The notes: generated by a model not told the origin, from the sequence alone. 54,141 nucleotides of DNA from Candidatus Fimadaptatus faecigallinarum (GCA_018714445.1 DVNK01000053.1:1-54141); one strand, 5' to 3'; numbered from the stretch's first letter, positions 35,124 to 50,314 are shown. Numbers and translations are program-made.

Positions 35124-36122
35124 ATGATTAAGACGCTCAGATTGCTTATGGCGTGCGCGTGTCTGACCGCGTGCGCGCTGCTGGCGGGCTGCTTTGCCAG
35201 CCAGAACCCCACGCCCGGCGCCAGCACGGCGCCCAGTGTCACATCAGCCGCTACGACTCGCGCTGTGGCGCCCAAGTTTGACACGGCGCGGCTGAATGAG
35301 CCGGATCCGCTGCTCAAGGTATACGACGTAGCGCGCGAGCAGGTGGTCGAGATGCCGCTGGAGGAGTACCTGCTGGGCGTGCTTGCGGGCGAGATGCCCG
35401 GCGACTGGCCGCTGGAGGCGCTCAAGGCGCAGGCCATACTGGCGCGCACGTTCGTCTATAAGTTCGTCGACGAAAAGGATTCCATGTACTCCGGCGCCGA
35501 CATATCCACCGACATAAAGGAAGCACAGGCGTACTCGTCGGACGGCATAACCGACTCGATACGCCGCGCCGTGGAGGAGACACAGGGCGAGATACTGGTC
35601 TGTGACGGCGAGCTGCCGTATGCGTGGTTTTATGCGCATGGCGGCGGCGTGACCGCGCTGGCCGGCGAGGGCCTGGACTTCAAGGGCGACGAGCCCGAAT
35701 ACACCCAGGTGACCGATTCGCGCGATGCCGATGCCGGTCCGGACGACGTGCGCAGTTGGAAGTGTGAGTTTACCGAAAGCGAGGTGCGCGCGGCCGCGGC
35801 TGACGCGGGATTGAACGTCGAGCGCGTGACCAGCGTTGAGATAGGCGAGCGCGGGCCCAGCGGTCGGGCGACGACGCTGCTGATAAACGGTCAGTCCGTC
35901 AGTGCGCCCTCGTTTCGGATCGCGATAGGTTCAAAGGAGATGAAGTCCACGCTGCTGGACGAGTGCGAATTTGACGGCGGCGAGCTGGAACTGGAGGGCC
36001 GCGGCTATGGGCATGGCGTGGGCATGTCGCAGTGGGGTGCGCGCGAGCTTGCCGCGCAGGGCTGGTCGGCCGAGGATATTGTGACTTACTACTTTAAAGG
36101 CGCGCAGATCGCAAAGCTGTAA
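35124..36122 (+). CDS. SpoIID/LytB-domain lipoprotein
   Basis: A 332-residue protein. The N-terminus (MIKTLRLLMACACLTACALLAGC) ends in the lipobox LAGC with Cys near residue 23, followed by a Thr/Ser/Pro linker. The SpoIID domain runs from VEMPLEEYLLGVLAGEMPG near 80 through LKAQAILARTFVYKF near 103 to GRGYGHGVGMSQWGARELA near 295. SpoIID is a lytic transglycosylase that trims glycan strands during engulfment; LytB relatives act on walls in other settings. Lipid anchoring instead of a membrane helix and the lack of spoIIQ or spoIIIA genes nearby leave both roles open. The start was chosen from the lipobox and the GGGAGG 10 nt upstream. Confidence 0.85.
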   Translation: MIKTLRLLMACACLTACALLAGCFASQNPTPGASTAPSVTSAATTRAVAPKFDTARLNEPDPLLKVYDVAREQVVEMPLEEYLLGVLAGEMPGDWPLEALKAQAILARTFVYKFVDEKDSMYSGADISTDIKEAQAYSSDGITDSIRRAVEETQGEILVCDGELPYAWFYAHGGGVTALAGEGLDFKGDEPEYTQVTDSRDADAGPDDVRSWKCEFTESEVRAAAADAGLNVERVTSVEIGERGPSGRATTLLINGQSVSAPSFRIAIGSKEMKSTLLDECEFDGGELELEGRGYGHGVGMSQWGARELAAQGWSAEDIVTYYFKGAQIAKL

Positions 36123-36145
36123 GCGCGATTGGATCAGGTCAGATG

Positions 36146-36177
36146 GGGCATGTCCGGTTTGGGGGACATGCCCTTTT
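36146..36177 (+). terminator. Terminator after the SpoIID-like gene
   Basis: GGGCATGTCC (36146-36155) pairs perfectly with GGACATGCCC (36164-36173), then TTTT. Confidence 0.92.
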
Positions 36178-36429
36178 GCGCGCTATTCAGGCTTTGCCGG
36201 AGCGCGTGCGCATCAGGGCAGCATGCGGCGGCGCGGGGCCGCTCTGCGCATGGTCTGTGCCGCGGCCAGAAACTGCGGCTTGTTGTGGCAAGGTCGATTT
36301 GACTGTGGCGTTTGAGGCGTGCGCGGCTGCAAGCCATGGCTGTTGATGCGCACGGTGGTGTGCGGCAGTTTTTGCCGGCGTGCGCGCAATATATCGGCGC
36401 GGCTTAATGTCGTCACCATGCGCGCGTTT

Positions 36430-36530
36430 TTGTGCCCATTGCGCGTGCGTGAGAGTGCTATGGCGGCGCATCGCCGTCAATAAGGGTGGAACCGCGTTGT
36501 GCCCATTGCGTATGCACGAGAGTGCTCAGT
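36430..36530 (+). repeat. Two-copy hairpin element with GAGA loop
   Basis: TTGTGCCCATTGCG begins at 36430 and again at 36497, and each copy continues into a small stem closed by GAGA (GCGT/GTGC in the first, GCAC/GTGC in the second). Copies differ at only a few bases, and differences in the stem keep pairing. The two copies flank the T-box motif. Confidence 0.6.
36483..36496 (+). promoter_or_regulatory. T-box riboswitch core motif without an obvious target gene
   Basis: AGGGTGGAACCGCG matches the T-box core (AGGGTGGNACCGCG) at every fixed position and is preceded by AATA and a small GC hairpin (36461-36476), as in many T-box leaders. In known cases UGGN pairs with the NCCA end of uncharged tRNA. 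No terminator with T-run follows, and the next gene is rpoB, 600 bp on. The gap 36178-37108 holds no protein gene that I can support. Confidence 0.45.
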
Positions 36531-36806
36531 GACGCCTGGCTCAAAGGCACAATCAAGGGCGCATTATAAAAATGCTCAGGTGCGTGCCGCCGGCAGGCCG
36601 GCGTTGGCGTTGGGCGTAATGCGCGCAAGCGTACGCATATGTGGCATGTATCGATGTGCCTGTGACAAGCGGTATATCGATTTATGCGCATAAAAATGCA
36701 CACCAGTGGCGGAAATGAGGCGACTGTTTTGTTGAAATTATGCGATTAAACCAAACTTAATGAGACAAAAGTGCAAATGAACGCCCGCACAGCCGATAAA
36801 AGGCGC

Positions 36807-36949
36807 AAAAAAACCGTCCAGCGAGCCCCGGACGGCAGAATTAACAAAAACATCATTGACAAAGCTGGACAAGGTTGATAATATAGTAAATTGCATTAGT
36901 GTGGATTTCCTGCCTCTGATCTGGGCCAATCGCGATTGCATAATCCATC
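36807..36949 (-). ncRNA. Candidate small RNA opposite the rpoB promoter
   Basis: On the minus strand TTGCAT (36984-36979), 17 nt and TAGAAT (36961-36956) form a good promoter. About 115 nt after the expected start lies a hairpin (CCGTCC/GGACGG, 36835-36814) followed by seven T residues (36813-36807). This defines a transcript of about 140 nt running against, and across, the rpoB promoter. A GCGAT/ATCGC hairpin lies near its 5' end. The only long frame inside it starts with no ribosome site and reads through the terminator, so RNA is the better guess. It does not look like 6S, tmRNA, SRP or RNase P RNA. Confidence 0.45.
36856..36884 (+). promoter_or_regulatory. Probable rpoB-rpoC promoter
   Basis: TTGACA (36856-36861) with a 17-nt spacer to TAATAT (36879-36884); GATAAT overlaps it at a shorter spacing. 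The resulting leader is about 215 nt. No rplJ-rplL genes precede rpoB here. Confidence 0.65.
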
Positions 36950-37108
36950 GCATGTATTCTACAACGAATGCAGCGAATATGCAATAGCAAATGGAAATTT
37001 TTTGCCCTGGCGCGCAGATTTTTTTAACGGCGCGGCGCGGCAAGACTCGGGCGGAGGCGGGCCAGCCTCATAATTGGCAGATCAACGCATTTAGGGGTGA
37101 TTGCATTT

Positions 37109-40795
<3,687 letters not shown>

Positions 40796-40857
40796 GCGCC
40801 CTGAGGCGTTGGCATGTGCCGGCCGCAAGGCCTTGGATATAGAAGGGAGCGACCCTT

Positions 40858-44406
<3,549 letters not shown>

Positions 44407-44422
44407 TATACGTTTATGCAGC

Positions 44423-44454
44423 GAGCGGAGGCGGCAGCAATGCCGTCTCCGCTC
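44423..44454 (+). terminator. Terminator of rpoB-rpoC
   Basis: A 13-bp stem (44423-44435 with 44442-44454, one G-U pair) with a 6-nt loop, 17 nt after the rpoC stop; only ATTGTAT follows, so the T-run is poor. Confidence 0.75.
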
Positions 44455-44467
44455 ATTGTATAGGTAG

Positions 44468-44497
44468 AAAAACGCGCCACTTCATCGGAATGGCGCG
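44468..44497 (-). terminator. Terminator of the padR-DUF1700 operon
   Basis: On the minus strand CGCGCCA and TGGCGCG (44497-44491 with 44479-44473) form a perfect 7-bp stem followed by TTTTT. Confidence 0.85.
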
Positions 44498-44522
44498 CGC
44501 CGTAAGCCTGCAAGCCGGCCGG

Positions 44523-45080
44523 TCAGATCGACAGCCGGCGCTTTGTCTTATTGACGGCTTTGATATAACGAATAAGGAGTTTCCAGCAGCCACGCCCAAT
44601 CAGGTACAGCACCGCTCCGGTTATTATGCTGAGAATAAAGGCCAGTATCGGGTTTTCGATACCTGACATGACGATATAGCTGACGTAGGGAATGCCCAAA
44701 TGCAATAGTGAATCGATAAGCTTTATGGTCGCTAGCACAATAGTGGCTATCGCGCTGACGATGAATACCGGGGCGCAGATAGCAAGCGTGGGTATGACGA
44801 TCATGCCGGTGAGACTCACCAGGCTGTAATAGGCGCAAATAGCGGTGATTCTGGTCCAGCTGAGCGATTTGCTCTGTGAAATCAGATCCCTCAGATAAGC
44901 CTTTGCCAATTCCCGCGGCTCGCCCAGTCGCGTGACGATCTCCTCGGCGGCTTTGCCGTTTGCCTGCAATTCGAGCATTTCGCTCTCGATTTCCTTTACT
45001 ATATCCGCGCGCTCTGACGCCGGCAAGGGCGACAGGTACTTTTCGACCTTTTTAAGATAGGAATTCAATATCATGTCCAT
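44523..45080 (-). CDS. DUF1700/HAAS-type membrane protein
   Basis: A 185-residue protein. The N-terminal 75 residues form the helical HAAS/DUF1700 head (YLKKVEKYLSPLPASERADIVKEIESEM, noted for its L-x-x-L-P-x-x-ER core, and GLGEP-like RLGEPRELAKAYL). Three or more membrane helices follow (near 78-105, 108-122, 135-165). Such proteins are typically encoded directly after a PadR repressor and are thought to work in membrane stress or permeability responses. GGAG sits 9 nt before the ATG, inside the 3' end of padR; the genes are 4 nt apart and so coupled. An ATG two codons in is also possible. Confidence 0.85.
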   Translation of the reverse strand: MDMILNSYLKKVEKYLSPLPASERADIVKEIESEMLELQANGKAAEEIVTRLGEPRELAKAYLRDLISQSKSLSWTRITAICAYYSLVSLTGMIVIPTLAICAPVFIVSAIATIVLATIKLIDSLLHLGIPYVSYIVMSGIENPILAFILSIITGAVLYLIGRGCWKLLIRYIKAVNKTKRRLSI

Positions 45081-45084
45081 GGCG

Positions 45085-45417
45085 TTATTCTCCTTTTATC
45101 TCAGTTACCGCATTGAGCAGGTTGGTCCATTCTTCAGACATCGCTAGGATGTACTCGCGCCCTTTGGCAGTGATTGCATAATACTTTCTTGGCGGCAGGC
45201 CTTCGGCGCTCTCCTGCCATGTGGACGAAACGTAATCTTCCTTCATAAGCCGTCGGAGCAACGGATAGATTGTGTTTTCCTTTGCGGCCAGAATCGGATA
45301 CTTTTCCAATGTGCTAATTATCTCATATCCATAGGACGGTCGACGCTTTATCATCAATAGTATGCAAAACTCAAGCGTTCCCCGTTTGATTTGGGTTTTC
45401 CAATCATCAATATTCAT
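45085..45417 (-). CDS. PadR-family transcriptional repressor
   Basis: A 110-residue winged helix-turn-helix protein: KRGTLEFCILLMIKRRPSYGYEI near residues 10-32 (helix 1 and 2), ENTIYPLLRRLMKEDYVSS near 46-64 (recognition helix) and the wing PPRKYYAITAKG near 76-87, which is highly typical of PadR. The short C-terminal helix matches the small PadR-s2 class. PadR proteins usually repress their own operon until a ligand binds. AGGAGG lies 7 nt before the ATG. Two imperfect 28-bp repeats over and after the promoter are likely its operators. Confidence 0.93.
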   Translation of the reverse strand: MNIDDWKTQIKRGTLEFCILLMIKRRPSYGYEIISTLEKYPILAAKENTIYPLLRRLMKEDYVSSTWQESAEGLPPRKYYAITAKGREYILAMSEEWTNLLNAVTEIKGE

Positions 45418-45426
45418 TGCGGTACC

Positions 45427-45513
45427 TCCTGCGCATACATCGTACAACACAGTATATCCTGTGCCAACAGTATCCTGTGCATACATCATACCACACAGTA
45501 CATCATATGTCAA
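45427..45513 (-). promoter_or_regulatory. padR promoter with two 28-bp repeats (likely operators)
   Basis: On the minus strand TTGACA (45513-45508), 17 nt and TATGAT (45490-45485) preceded by TGG make a strong promoter. Imperfect direct repeats at 45473-45500 and 45427-45454 (46 bp apart, four differences in 28) cover the -10 and the leader. Each contains the pattern TACTGTGT, then ATGTATGC, then CAGGA. This arrangement suits PadR autorepression. The rest of the gap to 45750 shows nothing certain. Confidence 0.7.
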
Positions 45514-45750
45514 CAGTATATCGGGGAGCGATTGACTACATCCATCACCAACGCGGACTGGCCGGATGCAGAAGCTACGATATAAGAATGCAGCAATACA
45601 AATGGGATCGGCAATACAACTGCGCTGTACAGCGGCGCATGAACTCAGGTCGAATGTTAAATATGTGCAAATAGGCCTGATGGCCCAATCGAAATTCGGG
45701 CTGGCGCAATCTAATATGTGTAATGGCCATTGCGAAGGATGTGTATTTAC

Positions 45751-46248
45751 TTGAACAGGGCTGAGTTCGTCGAGCGCGTCGAGGGGTGTCAGGCGCGACT
45801 GTACCGGGTCGCACTGACTGTGCTGGGCAGCGGCGCCGACGCCGAGGACGCCGTGCAGGAAGCGCTTATTGCGGCATGGCGCGCGCTGGGCTCGCTGCGC
45901 GATGAACGCCTGTTTGAAACCTGGCTGATGCGGATACTGATAAACCGCTGTCGCGGGGAGCTGCGTGCGCGTGCGCGTCGGGCGGCGCCGGTGCCGGACG
46001 AGGTGCTGCGCGCGGGAGGATTGCCCAAGGACGTGCCCGAGCCGCCTGATCCGGGGCTGTACAGAGCGCTGGAGCAGTTGGACTACAAGTATCGGCTGCC
46101 GCTGATGCTCAGCTGTGCCGAAGGCTATTCGACGGACGAAATTGCGTCGATGCTAAGGCTGCCGGGCGGCGCGGTAAAGTGGCGCATACACCAGGGCCGC
46201 ATTAAACTCAGGGAATTACTTAAAAAGGAGGGGCGGATCGATGAGTAA
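45751..46248 (+). CDS. ECF-type RNA polymerase sigma factor
   Basis: A 165-residue sigma-70 family member with only regions 2 and 4. Region 2 is EGCQARLYRVALTVLGSGADAE to LFETWLMRILINRC (residues 8-68), and region 4 is LDYKYRLPLMLSCAEGYSTDEIASML to GAVKWRIHQGRIKLREL (near 108-158), with the recognition helix-turn-helix. TTG at 45751 is preferred because it gives the usual N-terminus and has AAGGA upstream; an ATG at 45739 would add four residues but lacks a site. Its last 8 bp overlap the start of the membrane protein at 46241, the usual arrangement for a sigma factor and its anti-sigma partner. Its target promoters are unknown. Confidence 0.9.
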   Translation: MNRAEFVERVEGCQARLYRVALTVLGSGADAEDAVQEALIAAWRALGSLRDERLFETWLMRILINRCRGELRARARRAAPVPDEVLRAGGLPKDVPEPPDPGLYRALEQLDYKYRLPLMLSCAEGYSTDEIASMLRLPGGAVKWRIHQGRIKLRELLKKEGRIDE

Positions 46249-49200
46249 ACGCAACGAACTGGACCTGCGCAAAGCGTTTGCCGCGCCGCCTGAGAGCTAT
46301 ATCGCAAAGACGCGTGCGACGTTGGAGTCGCTGGAGGAGGAGCCTGTGAAGAAGTTTACATTCAGTGTGGCGTTGGCGCTGACGTGCGCGCTGCTGATAA
46401 TGGGCGGCGCGCTGGCGGCGGGGCTGTGCGGCGCGTGGAACCCCGACAACATAACCGGTCAGGACGCGCAGCAGCTGAGCGGGGGACAGGACGGCTTTGC
46501 GCGGATAGCGCAGTGCGTGAGCGTGGACGAGGCGCTGTTTGACGGGCGCACGCTGTACGCGCGGGTCACGGTGGATCCCGAGGAATGGGACGGCACGGCC
46601 ATAGTGCCCGCGCCGCAGCGCTATGCGGGTATGACAATCGACGAGCTGGCGGATAGCCGCCTGAGCGATTACGACCTCGCGGTGTCGTTCAGGGTCAACG
46701 GCGCGGAGCAGGCGTTGATAACCGGATGGGCCACGGCGGGCGACGCCACGGTGTACGAGTTCCTGTACGAGTGCGAGCCGGCCGACGGCGCGCTGCTGAA
46801 CGTTGACCTGAGCGGCGCATTCGGCGAGGGCACGATATCGGTCAGCGCGCTCAATGCCGACATGAACTACTACTCGATAGCGCAGGCGGACGCGGACGGC
46901 CTGCCCGCGCTGACCAACGGCGGCGCGGTCGCGGGCGATGGCTTTGCCTATGCACAGCTGTACTTTGCCGCCGGGACCGAGAGCGAGCGCGCCGAGCTGC
47001 TCAACTGGCTCGCGACCGCCACGCTGAGAGTGGATGGCGACGCAGAGGCGCGCATATCGTCGCGCGTGGTCGCCGATGGGCTGACGCTCGGCATAATGTT
47101 CCTGGACGGCCTGCCGCAGAGCTTCACGCTGAACGCACACGGTGCGGACGGCGTCGAGGCCAGCGCGACATATGAACTGAGCGCGACCGACGTGCAGGCG
47201 CTGTCCGAGCTGACGCGCGTGGAACTGCCGGAGACGAACGACGCGCAGCCGACGCCTGAGCAGACCGGCGCCGCAGACACGCAGCCCACACCGGACAAGA
47301 CCGACAATGCCGGATTGACGCCAAATCCCGAGCAAACTGATGCTGCCTATGCGACCGTGGCTCCTGAGGGCACGGATACCGCCGATTCACAACCCACCCC
47401 GGAAGTGACAGGCGAACAGGCGCTGCCCGTAGAGTATGCCGGCAATACCACTGCGCCGACGCATGCCATGGAGCTGCAAACCGAGGGCCAATATGATGGC
47501 CGAGGTCTGGCGCACATAGCTATCGAAGCCGACGATGCCAATGCGCAGCTGGGCAGCGTGGCGGTCAATACCGGCGACGGCACACAGCCGCGGCTGCTGG
47601 CGATGCGCACCGAGCGCGGCGACGACAGCATACGATACGACCTGCTGTACCAGTGCGGCAAGGGCGATATTGCCAGTGTGCGCGCGAGCGTGGACGGCGT
47701 GGCGTTTTCGATGGAGCTGTCCGCGGGCGGGACTATCGAGCTGGGTTCGCTGTACAGCGAGGCTGACGAACTGGTGGGCTGGGCGGTCGAAAGCGGGGGC
47801 GTGTACTTTGCGCGCGCGTGCCTGACTGCCGATGAGGAGGCGTATGGCGCATTGGCCGACGCGCAGATCGAGTGCGTGGACGGCGAGGACACCAACATGC
47901 GCGCGGAGCTGGAGCTCAACGGCGGCGCATGGCTGAACGTGAGCGGGTACGGCGCGTTGCCGGGCGAAATGGAGTTCATTATAAACGGCGCGCGCGTGGC
48001 GTTCAACGTGGCGTTTAATGCCGAAGGCTACAATTACTATCAGTTTGACGACGGGCGCTATCTGTACCCCGGTGCGGAGGACGTCGCGGCGGATGAGGCC
48101 GCGGATGCCGTGTCCAGTCAGACGGCGGCCGATGGCGGGGACGATACTGCCGCAATTGCTACCGACGAGCTGGCCGAACTGCTCATAAAGCTCAACGACA
48201 GCGCATACGACGGCGAATACCTGTATGTGAATTACGAACTGTCGATGCCGGGGATCTACCTGTACGACGCGCAGCTCAACGAGATAAACGGCGACGTGGA
48301 TTCGCCGTACATGCCCCAGGATGGCGCGGTAGCGGTCACGCAGGCGCTGGTTGACTCGAGCGAAGGCAGCGTGGAGCTGCTGTGGAGCCGGGCTGAACGC
48401 ACGGGCGAAAACGGCGGCGCATTGCACTATGCCGAGGTTTACAGGTGCACGGGCGCGCAGTCGCTGGGGATCTATGCGACGGCGGGGAATGCGGCGGATG
48501 CTGACTCAAACAGCTGCTCGGCCTGGCTGGACCTGGACGGACTGGAACAGACCGACCGGATACGCGCGCGCGACGTGGAGCAGCTCAGCGTGCCGGACGA
48601 TCTGATGATATTGAGCACCAGCGCGGTCGAACTGAATGGACAGTTGCTGTTGGGCGTGCGCTACCGGCCGAGTGAAGGCGACGTGCTCACTGCGGATGGA
48701 ATAAACGCTGTGACGCTGTATGGCGCAGGCGAGGCGAGCACGACGCATATGGTGGACGACGGCGCGGGCGAGGCGATATGGTGCGAGTTGTATGAGATGT
48801 ATGAGGCCGTACCCGCGGACGGCGAGATAACGCTGCAACTGGAGCGCGCCGGAGGCGAGAGCGGCGAGGTTGTGCTGAAGCTGCTGGCGACGCCGGAGCT
48901 GTCGATTGTTGAGAGCGAGCGCAATGGCGAGTACGTGTATGCGCTGGTTGAGCTGACGCCAGAGGACGGCGTGCAGCTGAGCTATTCAGGCGAGCTGGAC
49001 GCAGCGGCGCTGGCGGGTAGTTCGAGCGAGTCCGAACTGTACGTCGAGCTGAATGAAGAGTTCGAGGAATACATCAGAAATAATGCGACAGCGGGCGTAA
49101 TCGGCAGCGCGGACGGCTCCACGGAGATTATAGTGGCCGACGGCCCGATGCCGACGGAATCTGCCGACGCCGACGCTGCTTCGATAGGCGTAATTGGCGG

Positions 49201-50272
49201 CGCGGACGGCTCTACGGAGATTATAGTATCTGACAGCCCGATGCCGACGGAATCTGCTGAAACCGACGCCGCGTCGATAGGCGTAATCGGCAGCGCGGAC
49301 GGCTCCACGGAGATTATAGTAGCGGACGGCCCGATGCCGACGGAATCTGCTGAAACCGACGCCGCATCGATAGGCGTAATTGGCGGAGCGGACGGCTCTA
49401 CGGAAATTATAGTGGCTGACGGCCCGATGCCGACAGAATCTGCTGAAACCGACGCCGCGTCGATAGGCGTAATCGGCGGAGCAGACGGTCCGACGTCGAT
49501 ATACCTTGTCGGCAATCCGTTGCCGACCGAGTCGGCTGCAACTGACGGGGCAGCATCGATAGGCATAATCGGCGGCGCGGACGGTCCGACGTCGATATAC
49601 ATAACCACGCCTGGCATGAGCGTGACCATGCCCCGGCTCACGCTGGACGGACGCGACATAACGCTGGGCGTGGCCGACATGACCGGAATGGACGATATCA
49701 CGGACGGCGCGCTGCGGCTGATGCTGGTGGGACGCGCGGACGGCGAGGGGCAGCTGGAGGTCGAACTGCATGCGGGTAGTTCACGCGTGGCTCAGAGCCT
49801 GGATCTGCCCGCCGCGGCAGACTGGGCTGAATCCGGCGAGCGCGTCGAAGCCTCGGCCGAAATCACAAACGGCGTCGAGATAAGGAGTTCGCAGACCATC
49901 AAATGCGGCGCGCTCAAGCTGCTGGAGGTCGAGCTGGACCTGACCGGAGTCGAGCTTGACGGCGTTGACGCGGGCATGGCGCGGCGCTGGACGCAGGACG
50001 GCGTGGACGTGGCAATATGCGCCGGCGATTCGCTGCCCGAGCGGATATGGTTTGCGGGCGCGGCGGCGCAGGATGGCGAGGAAGTGCGCGCGTACAGCTG
50101 GCGCGCGCAGTGGCAGACCGATGAGGCGGGCAATGTGGATTACCGGGTATATCAGCTGCTGCCGGGCGACGCGGATACGTCGGAAGTTGAGCTGATACCG
50201 ATGTGGAGGATGTCGCATCTGGCGCAGTACACGGCGCAGCAGTCGGATATTACTACCGGCACAGCGGAATAA
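46241..50272 (+). CDS. Giant single-pass membrane protein, probable anti-sigma/sensor partner of the ECF factor
   Basis: A 1343-residue protein. Residues 1-36 are a short charged cytoplasmic head; 37-62 are a membrane helix (FTFSVALALTCALLIMGGALAA); the rest is outside. The outside part has a beta-rich domain (65-330), a Thr/Pro/Gln linker (335-390), a second long beta-rich part (400-940), six 31-residue repeats (952-1124) and a last beta domain. The repeats read like IGVIGGADGSTEII or IGIIGGADGPTSIY. GGAGGGG lies 7 nt before the ATG, inside the sigma gene. Overlap with an ECF gene and the head-helix-sensor layout suggest an anti-sigma factor of the RsgI/DUF4179 kind; this is inference, and no standard zinc anti-sigma motif is seen. 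Confidence 0.7.
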   Translation: MSKRNELDLRKAFAAPPESYIAKTRATLESLEEEPVKKFTFSVALALTCALLIMGGALAAGLCGAWNPDNITGQDAQQLSGGQDGFARIAQCVSVDEALFDGRTLYARVTVDPEEWDGTAIVPAPQRYAGMTIDELADSRLSDYDLAVSFRVNGAEQALITGWATAGDATVYEFLYECEPADGALLNVDLSGAFGEGTISVSALNADMNYYSIAQADADGLPALTNGGAVAGDGFAYAQLYFAAGTESERAELLNWLATATLRVDGDAEARISSRVVADGLTLGIMFLDGLPQSFTLNAHGADGVEASATYELSATDVQALSELTRVELPETNDAQPTPEQTGAADTQPTPDKTDNAGLTPNPEQTDAAYATVAPEGTDTADSQPTPEVTGEQALPVEYAGNTTAPTHAMELQTEGQYDGRGLAHIAIEADDANAQLGSVAVNTGDGTQPRLLAMRTERGDDSIRYDLLYQCGKGDIASVRASVDGVAFSMELSAGGTIELGSLYSEADELVGWAVESGGVYFARACLTADEEAYGALADAQIECVDGEDTNMRAELELNGGAWLNVSGYGALPGEMEFIINGARVAFNVAFNAEGYNYYQFDDGRYLYPGAEDVAADEAADAVSSQTAADGGDDTAAIATDELAELLIKLNDSAYDGEYLYVNYELSMPGIYLYDAQLNEINGDVDSPYMPQDGAVAVTQALVDSSEGSVELLWSRAERTGENGGALHYAEVYRCTGAQSLGIYATAGNAADADSNSCSAWLDLDGLEQTDRIRARDVEQLSVPDDLMILSTSAVELNGQLLLGVRYRPSEGDVLTADGINAVTLYGAGEASTTHMVDDGAGEAIWCELYEMYEAVPADGEITLQLERAGGESGEVVLKLLATPELSIVESERNGEYVYALVELTPEDGVQLSYSGELDAAALAGSSSESELYVELNEEFEEYIRNNATAGVIGSADGSTEIIVADGPMPTESADADAASIGVIGGADGSTEIIVSDSPMPTESAETDAASIGVIGSADGSTEIIVADGPMPTESAETDAASIGVIGGADGSTEIIVADGPMPTESAETDAASIGVIGGADGPTSIYLVGNPLPTESAATDGAASIGIIGGADGPTSIYITTPGMSVTMPRLTLDGRDITLGVADMTGMDDITDGALRLMLVGRADGEGQLEVELHAGSSRVAQSLDLPAAADWAESGERVEASAEITNGVEIRSSQTIKCGALKLLEVELDLTGVELDGVDAGMARRWTQDGVDVAICAGDSLPERIWFAGAAAQDGEEVRAYSWRAQWQTDEAGNVDYRVYQLLPGDADTSEVELIPMWRMSHLAQYTAQQSDITTGTAE
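49094..49612 (+). repeat. Six in-frame 93/96-bp repeats in the ECF partner gene
   Basis: Units start at 49094, 49187, 49280, 49373, 49466 and 49562 (spacings 93, 93, 93, 93, 96). Each encodes a Gly-rich IGxIGGADG core followed by a ~15-residue acidic/Pro/Thr spacer (ADGPMPTESAETDA type). The last two units read DGPTSIY, the first four DGSTEII. All six keep ADG. Confidence 0.95.
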
Positions 50273-50283
50273 ACCTGTCTGAA

Positions 50284-50314
50284 TGGGCGCGCGGCAGCAT
50301 GTGTCGCGCGCTCA
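50284..50314 (+). terminator. Terminator after the ECF-partner gene
   Basis: TGGGCGCGCG (50284-50293) pairs with CGCGCGCTCA (50305-50314) with one G-U pair; TTACAT follows. Confidence 0.6.

Noticed and set aside
36738..36950. Small protein of 71 residues within the minus-strand transcript opposite the rpoB promoter
   Set aside because: Its ATG would be leaderless or nearly so, there is no ribosome site, and the frame reads through the terminator hairpin and its T-run.
46241..50272. Sodium-pumping decarboxylase beta subunit
   Set aside because: The GADGPTSIY motif alone suggests it, but the protein has a single membrane helix and is otherwise a beta-rich extracellular protein.
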